Assembly (NCBI RefSeq): GCF_000721075.1
Contig: NZ_JOEQ01000034.1
Location: 13,780 to 77,779, forward strand
Direction: 5' to 3'
Length of the DNA: 64,000 nucleotides
DNA from: Streptosporangium amethystogenes
GTDB lineage: Bacteria > Actinomycetota > Actinomycetes > Streptosporangiales > Streptosporangiaceae
The notes under the pieces were generated by a model, which saw only the letters and a program-made list of their open reading frames with translations, ran no database searches and was not told the DNA's origin. How positions within the stretch are numbered: the stretch's first letter is position 1; the number at the start of each line of letters is the position of its first letter. The translations under genes were made by a program, and so were the position numbers. Below, piece by piece: positions 48,202 to 57,444 of the stretch.

Positions 48202-49560
48202 ATGCGCCGTTCCCTCCGGTTGACCGCAGCAGCAGCCGCGCTCGGCCTGACCATCACAGCGTGCGGCTCGACGGCCCCCGAGGTCTCCGCCGATGGCGGC
48301 GGACTCGGCACGGCGGAGAGTCCCGTGTCCATCAGGGTCATCGCCAACGACGCCTTCGCCAAGCAGTGGCAGGACCAGTTGGTCCCCGAGTTCAACAAGA
48401 AGTACCCCAATATCAAGGTCTCCGTGGACGGCGTGCCGTACAACGACCAGCTCCCCAAGACCATGCTGGAGCTGACCGGGCCCACCCCGACCTACGACGT
48501 GGTGCTCGGCGACGACTCGTGGATCCCGCAGCTGGCCAAGACCGGCGGCCTGATGGACCTCAAGGCCGACGTGAGCAAGTGGACCGACGCGGGCTATGAC
48601 TGGGCCGACTTCAACCCCACCCCGCTCGCCGCGGGTCAGTGGGACGGCAAGCAGTACACCGTCCCGGTCCGTTCCAACCTGCTGCTGATGTTCTACAACA
48701 AGAAGCTGTACAAGAAGGCCGGCGTCGCCGAGCCCACAGCGGAGACGACCTGGGAGCAGTACTTCGCCGACGCCAAGAAGCTGGTCCAGGACACCGACGG
48801 TGACGGTAAGGTCGACGCCTGGGCGATTGGCACCTACTTCACCAAGGACCCGCTCACCCCGACCGTCTGGCAGACCGTCCTGAACTCCAACGGCGTGGCG
48901 CTGCTGGACGACGACCTCAAGGTCGCGTTCAACAACGAGGCCGGGGTGAAGGCCCTGCAGACCCACGTCGACCTGCTGAAGTACGCTCCGCCGGGAGCGA
49001 GCACCTACCAGTTCAACGAGCCGCTCGAGGCTTTCCGCCAGGGCCGGACCGCCACCATGCTCATGTGGGGCAGCGTCTACAAGGGCACGGCCGTGGACGA
49101 GGCGTCCACCACGCTGAAGCCGGAGGACGTCGGCCTCACCACCCTCCCGGCGGGTTCGGCCGGTCCGGGCGCGCACCGCGGTGTGTGGTCGGCGGGCATC
49201 GCCAAGAAGACGCAGCACCCGGCCGCCGCGTGGACCTGGCTGCAGTGGATCACCTCCAAGGAGGGCGAGCAGTTCACCGGAAACACGCTGGGAACGTTCC
49301 CGGCACGCAACTCCACGCTGGACGGCACTCCGGCGGCCGAGTGGGCCGCCCCGGTCTATGAGGCGCTGAAGGCCGGTTACGCCGCGGTGGAGAAGAACAA
49401 GATGTGGCGGCCGCGGCTCCCCGAGGCCGACGCGGTCCAGCAGATCCTCGCCCTGCAGACGAGCCGGGCGATGTCCGGTCAGGCGACCGCCGAGCAGGCG
49501 ATCGACGAGGCGGCCAAGGAGATCACCGAGCTGCTGAAGTCCAAGGGTTACCCGCAGTGA
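48202..49560 (+). CDS. Extracellular solute-binding lipoprotein (sugar-type, family 1)
   Basis: A 452-aa ABC binding protein with a lipobox LTITACGS and the typical family 1 pattern: VIANDAFAKQWQDQLVPEFN, PTYDVVLGDDSWIPQLAKTG, PVRSNLLLMFYNKKLYKKAG, and LQWITSKEGEQFTGN near the C-terminus. Family members bind sugars, polyols or sn-glycerol-3-phosphate. A ribosome site GAGGAGG precedes the ATG. It feeds the two permeases that follow. Confidence 0.92.
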   Translation: MRRSLRLTAAAAALGLTITACGSTAPEVSADGGGLGTAESPVSIRVIANDAFAKQWQDQLVPEFNKKYPNIKVSVDGVPYNDQLPKTMLELTGPTPTYDVVLGDDSWIPQLAKTGGLMDLKADVSKWTDAGYDWADFNPTPLAAGQWDGKQYTVPVRSNLLLMFYNKKLYKKAGVAEPTAETTWEQYFADAKKLVQDTDGDGKVDAWAIGTYFTKDPLTPTVWQTVLNSNGVALLDDDLKVAFNNEAGVKALQTHVDLLKYAPPGASTYQFNEPLEAFRQGRTATMLMWGSVYKGTAVDEASTTLKPEDVGLTTLPAGSAGPGAHRGVWSAGIAKKTQHPAAAWTWLQWITSKEGEQFTGNTLGTFPARNSTLDGTPAAEWAAPVYEALKAGYAAVEKNKMWRPRLPEADAVQQILALQTSRAMSGQATAEQAIDEAAKEITELLKSKGYPQ

Positions 49561-50513
49561 GTGTCTCCACTCGCACACCCCGGGCAGGGGCCGACAAGGC
49601 CCCTGCCCGGGGGTCCGGCCCTAAGACCGCCCAGCGGTTCCGGCTCGGCGAGCCGGGTACCGCGTGGTTGTTCATGACCCCGGCACTCGTCCTGCTGGCG
49701 GGCATGCTGCTCTATCCGATCTTCTACACGCTCTGGGTGAGCTTCTCCGACTTCGACCTGGCGCTCTTCGAACCCGTCGGCTGGGTGGGCTGGAAGAACT
49801 ACGAGATGGTCCTGAGGGACCCGGGCTTCCTGGAGTCGCTCAAGGTCACCGGCATCTACCTGGTGATCGCGCTACCACTGCAGATGATCCTCGGGTTCGC
49901 CATCGCCTTCCTGCTCAACGTGGAGTGGCGGGGCCGCGGCGCGCTTCGCGCGCTGTTCCTCATCCCCATGGTGGTAGCCCCGGTCGTGGCCGGCGGTGTC
50001 TGGCGGATGCTGCTCGACCCGCTCTGGGGCGTGGTCAACTACACGTTCGGCCTGGTCGGCATCGGCCCGGTGGAGTGGATCGGCGACCCGACCCTCGCCA
50101 TGGTCAGCATGATCCTGATCGACACCTGGCGGTGGACGCCGTTCGTGGTCCTCATCGCCGCGGCCGGGATCATGGCCCTGCCGGGTGACGTGTACGAGGC
50201 GGCCAAGTCCGACGGCGCCGGCCGCTGGCAGACATTGTGGCGTATCACGCTGCCGCTGCTGGTACCGGTGATGGCCGCGGCCTTCGTGGTCCGGTGGCTC
50301 GGTGCGGTGAAGATGTTCGACATCGCGCTCGCCGCGACCAGGGGTGGCCCGGGTAACGCCACCAACGTGGTGAACCTCTACATCTACGAGAAGGGCTTCC
50401 GCAGCCTGGAGTTCGGCTCGGCCTCCTCGATGGCGACGATCGTGCTGATCATCACGATCGTTCTCACCTACTTCCTGTTCAGCATCAGCCGTCGTCTGGA
50501 GAACCGATGGTGA
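49557..50513 (+). CDS. Sugar ABC transporter permease (MalF/UgpA-like)
   Basis: A 318-aa membrane protein with six helices. PGTAWLFMTPALVLLAGMLL is the first helix; YEAAKSDGAGRWQTLWRITL, PLLVPV is the EAA motif that contacts the ATPase. GTG start overlaps the binding-protein stop, and the C-terminus overlaps the next permease gene by seven bases. Confidence 0.93.
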   Translation: MSVSTRTPRAGADKAPARGSGPKTAQRFRLGEPGTAWLFMTPALVLLAGMLLYPIFYTLWVSFSDFDLALFEPVGWVGWKNYEMVLRDPGFLESLKVTGIYLVIALPLQMILGFAIAFLLNVEWRGRGALRALFLIPMVVAPVVAGGVWRMLLDPLWGVVNYTFGLVGIGPVEWIGDPTLAMVSMILIDTWRWTPFVVLIAAAGIMALPGDVYEAAKSDGAGRWQTLWRITLPLLVPVMAAAFVVRWLGAVKMFDIALAATRGGPGNATNVVNLYIYEKGFRSLEFGSASSMATIVLIITIVLTYFLFSISRRLENRW

Positions 50514-51376
50514 GCACCGCCGCCCCCGCCTTCGGGAGCCGGAAGACCGGCCGGGCCCGCCTGGGGAGAATCGCGACGATCACCGCCGCGATCCTGGTCA
50601 CGCTGGCCTTCCTGTACCCGGTGATCTTCATGATCAGCATCTCGTTCAAGCTGCCCAAGGACATCTTCACCGTCCCGCCGAAGTGGATCAGCGAGATCAC
50701 CTTCGACAACTACGTCAGCTACTTCCACCAGGCCCGCATCCTGCCCCGCATGATCAACACGATCATCGTGGCGATGGGGGCGGCGATCATCTCGATGGTC
50801 GCCGGCTCGATGGCCGGCTACGCGCTGTCCCGGATGAGGATGCGCGGCGCGGGTGTCATGGGCGGCCTCATCCTGGCCTCACGCGCGGTACCGCCGATCG
50901 CACTGGTCGTGCCGATGTTCCTGGTGGCCCGCAAGCTGGGGCTGACCGACCAGTACATCACCGTGATCCTCGCCTACGTGACCTTCCTGGTTCCGTACGT
51001 CGTCTGGCTGATGCGCGCGTTCTTCAAGAGCCTGCCCAAGGAGCTGGAGGAGGCCGCGATGATCGACGGCTGCTCCCGGATCGGGGCGTTCTTCCGGATC
51101 ATCGTGCCGTGCAGCCTGACCGGCATGGTCTCCACATTGATCTTCTGCATCATCCTGGCCTGGGAGGAGTTGCTGTTCGCCCTGATCCTCACCAACGACA
51201 AGGCCGTCACCATCCCGGTGGCCATCGCCGGAATCGCGGCCGACACCGAGAAGGGCGGGCTCTGGGGCCCGCTGGCCGCCGTGGGCACGCTCACCGTACT
51301 GCCCGTGGTGATCTTCGCGCTGGCCGTGCAGAAGTATCTGATCAAGGGTCTCGCCGATGGCGCGACCAAGGGATGA
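50507..51376 (+). CDS. Sugar ABC transporter permease (MalG/UgpE-like)
   Basis: A 289-aa membrane protein with six helices. The EAA loop is LEEAAMIDGCSRIGAFFRII. DNYVSYFHQARILPRMINTI precedes the core, as in MalG relatives. No ATPase gene follows: the transporter probably shares a MsmK/UgpC-type ATPase encoded elsewhere, as is usual for such actinomycete sugar importers. Confidence 0.93.
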   Translation: MVSTAAPAFGSRKTGRARLGRIATITAAILVTLAFLYPVIFMISISFKLPKDIFTVPPKWISEITFDNYVSYFHQARILPRMINTIIVAMGAAIISMVAGSMAGYALSRMRMRGAGVMGGLILASRAVPPIALVVPMFLVARKLGLTDQYITVILAYVTFLVPYVVWLMRAFFKSLPKELEEAAMIDGCSRIGAFFRIIVPCSLTGMVSTLIFCIILAWEELLFALILTNDKAVTIPVAIAGIAADTEKGGLWGPLAAVGTLTVLPVVIFALAVQKYLIKGLADGATKG

Positions 51377-51383
51377 GGCGGCA

Positions 51384-52544
51384 ATGAGGATCAGAGATGT
51401 CCGAGCACGCCTCATCGAACTGCCCTATCCACGCCCCTTCGCCCCGTCGTGGGCCCCCGAGGGCGCCCACCACAGCATGTCCGCCGTGATCGTCGAGGTC
51501 GAGACCGACGAGGGCGTGGTCGGCGTGGCGGGCGGCGACATGGGCCACGCCACCGGCCCGTTGCTGCTGGAGACCATCAGGGGATGGATCCGCCCCCGGC
51601 TGGTCGGGATGGATCTGTTCGCCACCGGCCACATCGCCAACCACCTGCGCTACGTGGCCGAGTACGTCTTCCCGCGCCCGTGGGTGGTGAGCGTGGCCGT
51701 CTGGGACGCCGTCGGCAAGGCCTGCGGGCGCCCGCTGTACCAGCTCTGGGGCGGGCATGCCGGCCAGATCCGCGCCTATGCCAGCTTCGGTGAGGTCCGC
51801 GCCCCCGGGCAGCGGGCCGAGGACGCGCTGCGCGTGGTGTCGGAGGGCTTCACCGGCGTGAAACTGCGCGTCCACGCCGACACGATCGCTGAGGACGTCG
51901 CCCAGGTGGCCGCGGTCCGCGAGGCCGTGGGCCCGGAGATCGCCATCATGGTGGACGCCAACCAGGCGGCGGCACGCTGGCGCTACCGGCCCGACGGCAG
52001 CCGCATGATGTGGGACTTCGACCGGGCCCTGACCACCGCCAGGGAACTGGCCGATCTCGGTGTCGCCTGGCTGGAGGAGCCGCTCCCCCGCCACGACTAC
52101 CGCGCGCTGTGCGAACTCACCGCGGCCTCGCCGATCCCGATCGCCGGCGGCGAGCACAACCGGGGCATCGGCCAGCTCGTCCGGCTGCTGGAGGACGACT
52201 GCTTCAACATCTACCAGCCGGATGCCAACGAGAGCGAGGACATCGCGGCCCTGCGCGACTTCGGCGCGATGGCCGCGGCCAGGCACCGCCGGGTCGTTCC
52301 GCACGCCTGGGCCACCGGACTCGGGGTGGCGGGCAACCTGCAGCTCTGCGCCTCACTGCCCAACTGTGACTGGCTGGAATACCCCTACGATCCTCCGGTG
52401 ATCGTTCCTGAGGTTTTCCACGTCATGCTCACCGAACCGCTGCTGCCCGATTCCAACGGGGTTGTAGCCGTTCCGGACCGCCCCGGTCTCGGTGTAGAGC
52501 TGGACCACGCGGCGATCGAGCCGCTGACCGTCCAACGGGTTTGA
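51384..52544 (+). CDS. Enolase-superfamily enzyme (mandelate racemase/muconate lactonising type)
   Basis: A 386-aa TIM-barrel enzyme with an N-terminal capping domain. Catalytic elements: GVKLRVHADT (K-x-R type general base region), VDANQAA (metal Asp), WLEEPLPRHDY (metal Glu), IAGGEHNRG (third metal Glu) and VVPHAWATG (C-terminal His). This layout fits sugar-acid dehydratases or racemases acting on a carboxylate alpha-proton. It begins eight bases after the permease stop. The exact acid substrate is unknown. Confidence 0.9.
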   Translation: MRIRDVRARLIELPYPRPFAPSWAPEGAHHSMSAVIVEVETDEGVVGVAGGDMGHATGPLLLETIRGWIRPRLVGMDLFATGHIANHLRYVAEYVFPRPWVVSVAVWDAVGKACGRPLYQLWGGHAGQIRAYASFGEVRAPGQRAEDALRVVSEGFTGVKLRVHADTIAEDVAQVAAVREAVGPEIAIMVDANQAAARWRYRPDGSRMMWDFDRALTTARELADLGVAWLEEPLPRHDYRALCELTAASPIPIAGGEHNRGIGQLVRLLEDDCFNIYQPDANESEDIAALRDFGAMAAARHRRVVPHAWATGLGVAGNLQLCASLPNCDWLEYPYDPPVIVPEVFHVMLTEPLLPDSNGVVAVPDRPGLGVELDHAAIEPLTVQRV

Positions 52545-52560
52545 GGGGTGTCCAACAGCG

Positions 52561-53241
52561 ATGACAGAGGTGTTCCCCCCGTCCGGCCGGCCGAAGCCGT
52601 TCCGTACCAAGGCGGATCTCGCGGCCGACCACATCAAGCAAATGATCATGTCAGGCCGGGCCCAGCCCGGCACGAAGATCATCACCAGGGTGGTGGCCGA
52701 GGCCGTCGGCGTCAGCGACACACCGGTACGTGAGGCCATCAAGCAGCTCGTGTCCGAGGAGTGGCTCGTCGAGCGCCCGCACATCGGCGCGGTGGTCGCC
52801 GAGTTCACCGTGGACAACGTGCGGGAGCTGTACGGCATCCGCGCCGCGCTCACCTCCCTGGCCCTCCAGCTCCACCCGGCTCCGCTCAGCGGCGCGAGGT
52901 TACTGGAGGTGGACACCGTCCTGGAGGCTTCGGTCGTCGCCATCGACAGCGGCGACGTCGCCGCCTTCGCCGGCCTGAACCGCCGGTTCCACTCGCTGAT
53001 CTGCGACACCGAGAAGTCCCGCCTGGTGCACCGGATGCTGGTGGGCCTGTGGTCGAAGACGGAGACCGCCCAGCGCGGCTTCCGGCTGGTCCCCTGGCGG
53101 CTGCCGAAATCCCACGCCGAGCACGTGGCGATAAGGGACGCGCTCGTCGAGGGGGACATCGGCCGCGCGAGCGAGCTGCAGTACGCCCACGAGATGGCCG
53201 CGCTGGCCGCGCTGATCGAAGTGATGGAGGAGGAGAGATGA
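52561..53241 (+). CDS. GntR-family regulator (FadR/FCD subfamily)
   Basis: A 226-aa regulator. The winged helix spans residues 15-80 (ADHIKQMIMSGRAQPGTKII, TRVVAEAVGVSDTPVREAIK, QLVSEEWLVERPHIGAVV). The FCD effector domain contains LYGIRAALTSLALQLHPAP, AGLNRRFHSLICD with the metal-binding FH, and SHAEHVAIRDAL. It is inside the operon it presumably controls; the 13-base inverted repeat at 46972-47006 is its likely operator. The effector is probably a pathway acid. Confidence 0.93.
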   Translation: MTEVFPPSGRPKPFRTKADLAADHIKQMIMSGRAQPGTKIITRVVAEAVGVSDTPVREAIKQLVSEEWLVERPHIGAVVAEFTVDNVRELYGIRAALTSLALQLHPAPLSGARLLEVDTVLEASVVAIDSGDVAAFAGLNRRFHSLICDTEKSRLVHRMLVGLWSKTETAQRGFRLVPWRLPKSHAEHVAIRDALVEGDIGRASELQYAHEMAALAALIEVMEEER

Positions 53242-54668
53242 AGATGGGACAGGCCCTCGTCGGAGGGCACTGGCGGGACACGGCGGAACGCTTCGCGGTC
53301 ACCGATCCGGCGACCGGCGAGACCGTCGCCGAAGTGGCCGACTGTGACCGGAAGCTGACCACCGAAGCCGTCGACGCGGCGGCCTCCGCGCTCCCCGGCT
53401 GGCGTGCCATGCCCGCGCACCAGCGCGCCGTGATCATGCGCCGGGCCGCCGAACTGCTGACCGGCCGGGCCGAGGCGATCGGCGCGGTGATGACCGCCGA
53501 GCAGGGCAAACCGCTGGCGGAGGCGACCGGCGAGGTGGTCGCGGGAGCCGACCACCTCCTGTGGTCCGCCGAGGAGACCCGCCGCGTGTACGGCGAGACC
53601 ATCCCCTCCACCAGCACCGACACCCGCATCTGGCTGCTGCCGGAACCGGTGGGCGTCGTCGCGGCGATCACCCCCTGGAACTTCCCGGTCTCGATGATCA
53701 CCCGCAAGCTGGGCCCGGCGCTGGCCGCGGGGTGCACCGTGGTCCTCAAGCCCTCCGAGCTCACCCCGCTGTCGGCGATCGCGGTCGCCGAGTGCCTGAC
53801 CGAGGCCGGTTTCCCGCCGGGGGTCTTCAACCTGGTCACCACATCCCGGCCACAGGAGTTCGCCGAGACGATCATGGCCGACTCGCGGGTCAGGAAGGTC
53901 TCGTTCACCGGCTCGACGGCCGTCGGCAGGCAGCTGATCCGGCAGAGCGCCGACGACGTCAAACGGCTCAGCGTCGAGCTGGGCGGCCATGCCCCGGTGC
54001 TCGTCTTCCCCGACGCCGACGTGACCGCCGCCGCCGCGGGCGTGGCCCGGGCCAAGTTCATGAACGCCGGCCAGGCCTGCACCTCCCCGAACCGGATCTA
54101 CGTCCACGAGTCCGTCGCCGCGGAGTTCACCGACGAGCTCGTCAGGCTGGCCGAGGCGATCACCGTGGGCAACGGCATGGACCCGGACGTCACGATGGGC
54201 CCGCTGATCGACGACCGGGCGCTCGCCAAGGTCAGGCGGCACGTCGAGGACGCGCTCACGCACGGCGCCCGGCTGGCGACGACCCACCGGGAGAGAACCG
54301 GAAGGCTGCACCCGCCCACCGTTCTGACCGGCGTCACCGACGAGATGCTCGTGTGCCGGCAGGAGACCTTCGGCCCGGTCGCCCCGATCCTGACCTTCGG
54401 CACCGGCGAGGACGCCGACGTGGTGGCCAGGGCCAACGCCACACCGTACGGCCTGGCCGCCTACCTGTGGACGCGGGACCTGGGCCGGGTCGTGCGCGTC
54501 AGCGAGGAACTTCAGTTCGGCATCGTCTCGGTCAACGGAGCCCCGCTCGCCCCGCCGCAGGGGCCGTTCGGCGGGGTCAAGGGCAGTGGATACGGCCGCG
54601 AGGGCGGCCGTCACGGAGTGGAGGATTTCGTGGAGTACAAGTACGTCAACGTGGGACTGGGCCGATGA
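53238..54668 (+). CDS. NAD(P)-dependent aldehyde dehydrogenase
   Basis: A 476-aa ALDH of the class including succinate-semialdehyde and glycolaldehyde dehydrogenases. ITPWNFPVSMITRKLGPALA, FTGSTAVGRQL (cofactor G-x-x-x-x-G), VELGGHAPVLVF (catalytic Glu) and MNAGQACTSPNRIYVH (catalytic Cys in GQACTS) are intact. It would oxidise the aldehyde produced by the alcohol dehydrogenase at 47012. ATGA overlaps at both ends. Confidence 0.94.
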   Translation: MKMGQALVGGHWRDTAERFAVTDPATGETVAEVADCDRKLTTEAVDAAASALPGWRAMPAHQRAVIMRRAAELLTGRAEAIGAVMTAEQGKPLAEATGEVVAGADHLLWSAEETRRVYGETIPSTSTDTRIWLLPEPVGVVAAITPWNFPVSMITRKLGPALAAGCTVVLKPSELTPLSAIAVAECLTEAGFPPGVFNLVTTSRPQEFAETIMADSRVRKVSFTGSTAVGRQLIRQSADDVKRLSVELGGHAPVLVFPDADVTAAAAGVARAKFMNAGQACTSPNRIYVHESVAAEFTDELVRLAEAITVGNGMDPDVTMGPLIDDRALAKVRRHVEDALTHGARLATTHRERTGRLHPPTVLTGVTDEMLVCRQETFGPVAPILTFGTGEDADVVARANATPYGLAAYLWTRDLGRVVRVSEELQFGIVSVNGAPLAPPQGPFGGVKGSGYGREGGRHGVEDFVEYKYVNVGLGR

Positions 54669-55681
54669 CCAAGGAGACCTCCCGCCGGATCGTCGAGCGT
54701 GAGATCATCAAACGGGTCGACCTCTGCCGTCCGGATGGGCGTCTCAACCCGGACGCGGTCGGCTGGAGCCGTACCCCGCTGCACCGGTCCAACATCCGGG
54801 GCTGGGGCCGTACGATGCGCTGGGACTACTGGTGCCTGACCAGTCCCGAGCACGTCTTCTCCTTCAGCGCCTCCAGCCTGGACTATCTGGCCGGTGAGTC
54901 CGTCTGGTACCTGGACCGCGCCACGAAGAAGAACGTGTTCAGCCGGAGCCTGCTCGTACCGAGCCAGGGCACCGGATTCTCCGAGCGGAGCGGCGAGGGC
55001 AGCGTCAGGATCGCGAAGGGCCCGGTCAAGATCGCCGTGGACGAGGCGGCCGTGGGAACCCGGCTACGGGTGAAGTCCCCCGAGTTCGAGGCCGACCTGC
55101 TCGTGCACCGCGTCGAGGGCCGTGACAGCCTGGGCGTGGTCGTGCCGTGGTCGTCCCGCCGATTCCAGTACACCGTCAAGGATCTCGGACGCCCCGCCGA
55201 GGGCACGCTGGTCGTGAACGGCCGCCGCATCGACCTGTCCGCCGAGGACACCCTCGCCACCCTGGACCACGGGCGTGGCCGGTGGCCCGGCAACGTGCTG
55301 TGGAACTGGGGCGCGGCGTCCGGGCGCTCCGGCGGCCACGAGATCGGCGTGCAGATCGGCGGTAAGTGGACCGACGGCACCGGCAGCGTCGAGAACGGGA
55401 TCTTCCTGGACGGAAGGCTGCACAAGATCAGCGAGGAGCTGGTCTGGCGCTACGACACCTCCGACTGGATGGCCCCCTGGCAGATCACCGGCGAGCGGGT
55501 CGACCTGGAGTTCGTCCCCGAGTACGTCCGGTCCTCCGACGTCACCCGGCTGCGCTACATGCGCAGCCGGGAGGACCAGGCCTTCGGTCACTACCGCGGC
55601 ACCGTCGTCGCCGACGACGGGACCGTGATCAGGATCGACGACCTGTACGGCTGGGCCGAGGAAGTACAGCGACGCTGGTAA
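54665..55681 (+). CDS. DUF2804 family protein
   Basis: A 338-aa beta-rich protein matching DUF2804: WDYWCLTSPEHVFSFSASSL, DYLAGESVWYLDRATKK, VPWSSRRFQYTVKD, WNWGAASGRSGGHEIGVQIG. The fold resembles the two-lobed beta structures of carotenoid-1,2-hydratase and lipocalin-like proteins. The function is unknown; no signal peptide. Its placement with start-stop overlaps on both sides inside the operon ties it to the pathway. Confidence 0.85.
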   Translation: MTKETSRRIVEREIIKRVDLCRPDGRLNPDAVGWSRTPLHRSNIRGWGRTMRWDYWCLTSPEHVFSFSASSLDYLAGESVWYLDRATKKNVFSRSLLVPSQGTGFSERSGEGSVRIAKGPVKIAVDEAAVGTRLRVKSPEFEADLLVHRVEGRDSLGVVVPWSSRRFQYTVKDLGRPAEGTLVVNGRRIDLSAEDTLATLDHGRGRWPGNVLWNWGAASGRSGGHEIGVQIGGKWTDGTGSVENGIFLDGRLHKISEELVWRYDTSDWMAPWQITGERVDLEFVPEYVRSSDVTRLRYMRSREDQAFGHYRGTVVADDGTVIRIDDLYGWAEEVQRRW

Positions 55682-57444
55682 TGGAGCAGAACATGATGAT
55701 CTCTGAGCGAGAACGTGAACCGTTCGCGGCCGGCCTGCCCTTCGGAGCGGGCGGCAGCCTCGATCCGCTGCGCCGTGACTGTGACCTGACCGAGTTGACC
55801 GGCGGCCTGCTGGACGTCCTGGTGGTCGGCGGCGGCGCGACCGGCGCGGGCGCGGCACTGGACGCGGCCTCACGTGGGCTGACCACGGCCCTGCTGGAGG
55901 GCGGCGACCTTGCCTCGGGAACCTCCAGCAACTCCAGCCGCCTGCTCCACGGCGGCGTGCGCTACCTGGAGCAGATGGAGTTCGGGCTGGTCCGGGAGGC
56001 GCTGCACGAGCGCGGCCTGCTGCAGGACCTGGCGCCACACCTCGTCCAGCGAATGTCCTTTCTCTATCCGCTGACCCACCGGGTATGGGAACGCGGCTAC
56101 GTGGGCGCCGGGCTGACCCTCTACGACGCGCTCGCCGGGATCGGCGACCGGCACGGCTTCCGCCGGCACCGGCACCTGACCCACCGCGCCCTGCTCCGCG
56201 AGGCGCCGCAGTTGCGCCGTGACGCCGCCGTCGGCGCACTGGCCTACGACGACGGTCACGTGGACGACGCCCGCCTGGTCACCGCGCTCGCCCGCACGGC
56301 CGCGCGGGAGGGGGCCACCGTGCTGACCCGGGTCCGGGTCAACGCCCTGGCCTCCCGCTCCGGCCACACGGTGGCCACCTGCGAGGACCTGCTCACCGGT
56401 ACGGAGTTCACGGTCCGCGCACGCCGCGTGGTGCTGGCCACCGGCCCCTGGTCGGGTCTCACCCAGCAGATGCTCGGCGACCAGCAGGTGGGGGTCCGCG
56501 CCTCCAAGGGCGTGCACCTGGTCGTGTCACGCGAGCGGCTGAGGCTCGACAGCGCGCTGATCGCCCGCACGCCCCACTCCGTGCTGTTCCTGATCCCGAC
56601 GGGGGACGTGGTGCTCGTCGGCACCACGGACACCCCGTGGGAGATCGGCCCCGGGCCGGTGCTCCCCACCGGCTCCGACGTTCGCTACCTGCTGGACCAG
56701 GCCAACCAGTGGCTGAGCGATCCGCTGACCAAGGACGACGTGCTCGGCGTGTACGCCGGTCTGCGTCCCCTGGTGGACCAGCCCGACCGGAACTCCACCA
56801 CGGCCATCAGCCGCGAGCACGTGGTCAAGGAGGTCGCGCCCGGCGTCGTGGTCGTCGTCGGCGGCAAGCTGACCACCTACCGGATCATGGCCAGGGACGC
56901 GGTCGACGCGGTGCTGCGCGGCCTGCCGAAGGTCCGCCCGTCGGTGACCGAGCACCTCGGGCTGGTCGGCTCCAACGGTTACGCCCAGGCCTGGGCGCGC
57001 CGCGACTCCGCGGCCGTGGCCGCGGGGCTTCCCGTGGCGGCGGTGGAGCGGCTGGCGCGCCGTTACGGCTCCGACTACCCGGCCCTGCTGGCCATCGGCC
57101 GCCAGAACCCGGAACTGCTGGAACCCGTACCGGGCACGCCCTCGCTGCTGGCGGCCGAGGTCCTGTACGCCACACGGCACGAGGCCGCGATGACCGTGGA
57201 CGACATACTGCGCCGCCGCAGCCGCGCCGGTCTGGAGACCGCCGACGGAGGCGTGAGCGCCGCCCCCCATGTGGCCCGTCTGCTGGCCGGCGCGCTGGGC
57301 CGTACCGCGAGCTGGGCCGCCGAGCAGGCCGGGAACTACACGCACGCGGCCGAGGTGACCCACTCGGCGTTGGACACCTCCGCCGACGCCGAACTCGTCC
57401 CCCTGCTCGCCGACCTCGCCGGCCGATGGAGCGGTGCCGCATGA
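55681..57444 (+). CDS. glpD: Glycerol-3-phosphate dehydrogenase, FAD-dependent (GlpD-like)
   Basis: A 587-aa FAD enzyme. The Rossmann motif LVVGGGATGAGAALDAASRG is followed by LASGTSSNSSRLLHGGVRYL, the GlpD signature. RASKGVHLVVSRERL, TPWEIGPG and VGGKLTTYRIMA are also conserved. It oxidises glycerol-3-phosphate to dihydroxyacetone phosphate and passes electrons to quinone at the membrane. The start overlaps the DUF2804 stop (TAATG). Co-transcribed with the glycerol kinase that follows. Whether it acts on G3P or a homologous polyol phosphate cannot be told from sequence. Confidence 0.92.
   Translation: MEQNMMISEREREPFAAGLPFGAGGSLDPLRRDCDLTELTGGLLDVLVVGGGATGAGAALDAASRGLTTALLEGGDLASGTSSNSSRLLHGGVRYLEQMEFGLVREALHERGLLQDLAPHLVQRMSFLYPLTHRVWERGYVGAGLTLYDALAGIGDRHGFRRHRHLTHRALLREAPQLRRDAAVGALAYDDGHVDDARLVTALARTAAREGATVLTRVRVNALASRSGHTVATCEDLLTGTEFTVRARRVVLATGPWSGLTQQMLGDQQVGVRASKGVHLVVSRERLRLDSALIARTPHSVLFLIPTGDVVLVGTTDTPWEIGPGPVLPTGSDVRYLLDQANQWLSDPLTKDDVLGVYAGLRPLVDQPDRNSTTAISREHVVKEVAPGVVVVVGGKLTTYRIMARDAVDAVLRGLPKVRPSVTEHLGLVGSNGYAQAWARRDSAAVAAGLPVAAVERLARRYGSDYPALLAIGRQNPELLEPVPGTPSLLAAEVLYATRHEAAMTVDDILRRRSRAGLETADGGVSAAPHVARLLAGALGRTASWAAEQAGNYTHAAEVTHSALDTSADAELVPLLADLAGRWSGAA

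Noticed and set aside
52353..54614. A 753-codon minus-strand frame
   Set aside because: Antisense to the GntR and aldehyde dehydrogenase genes, both with intact catalytic or DNA-binding motifs.
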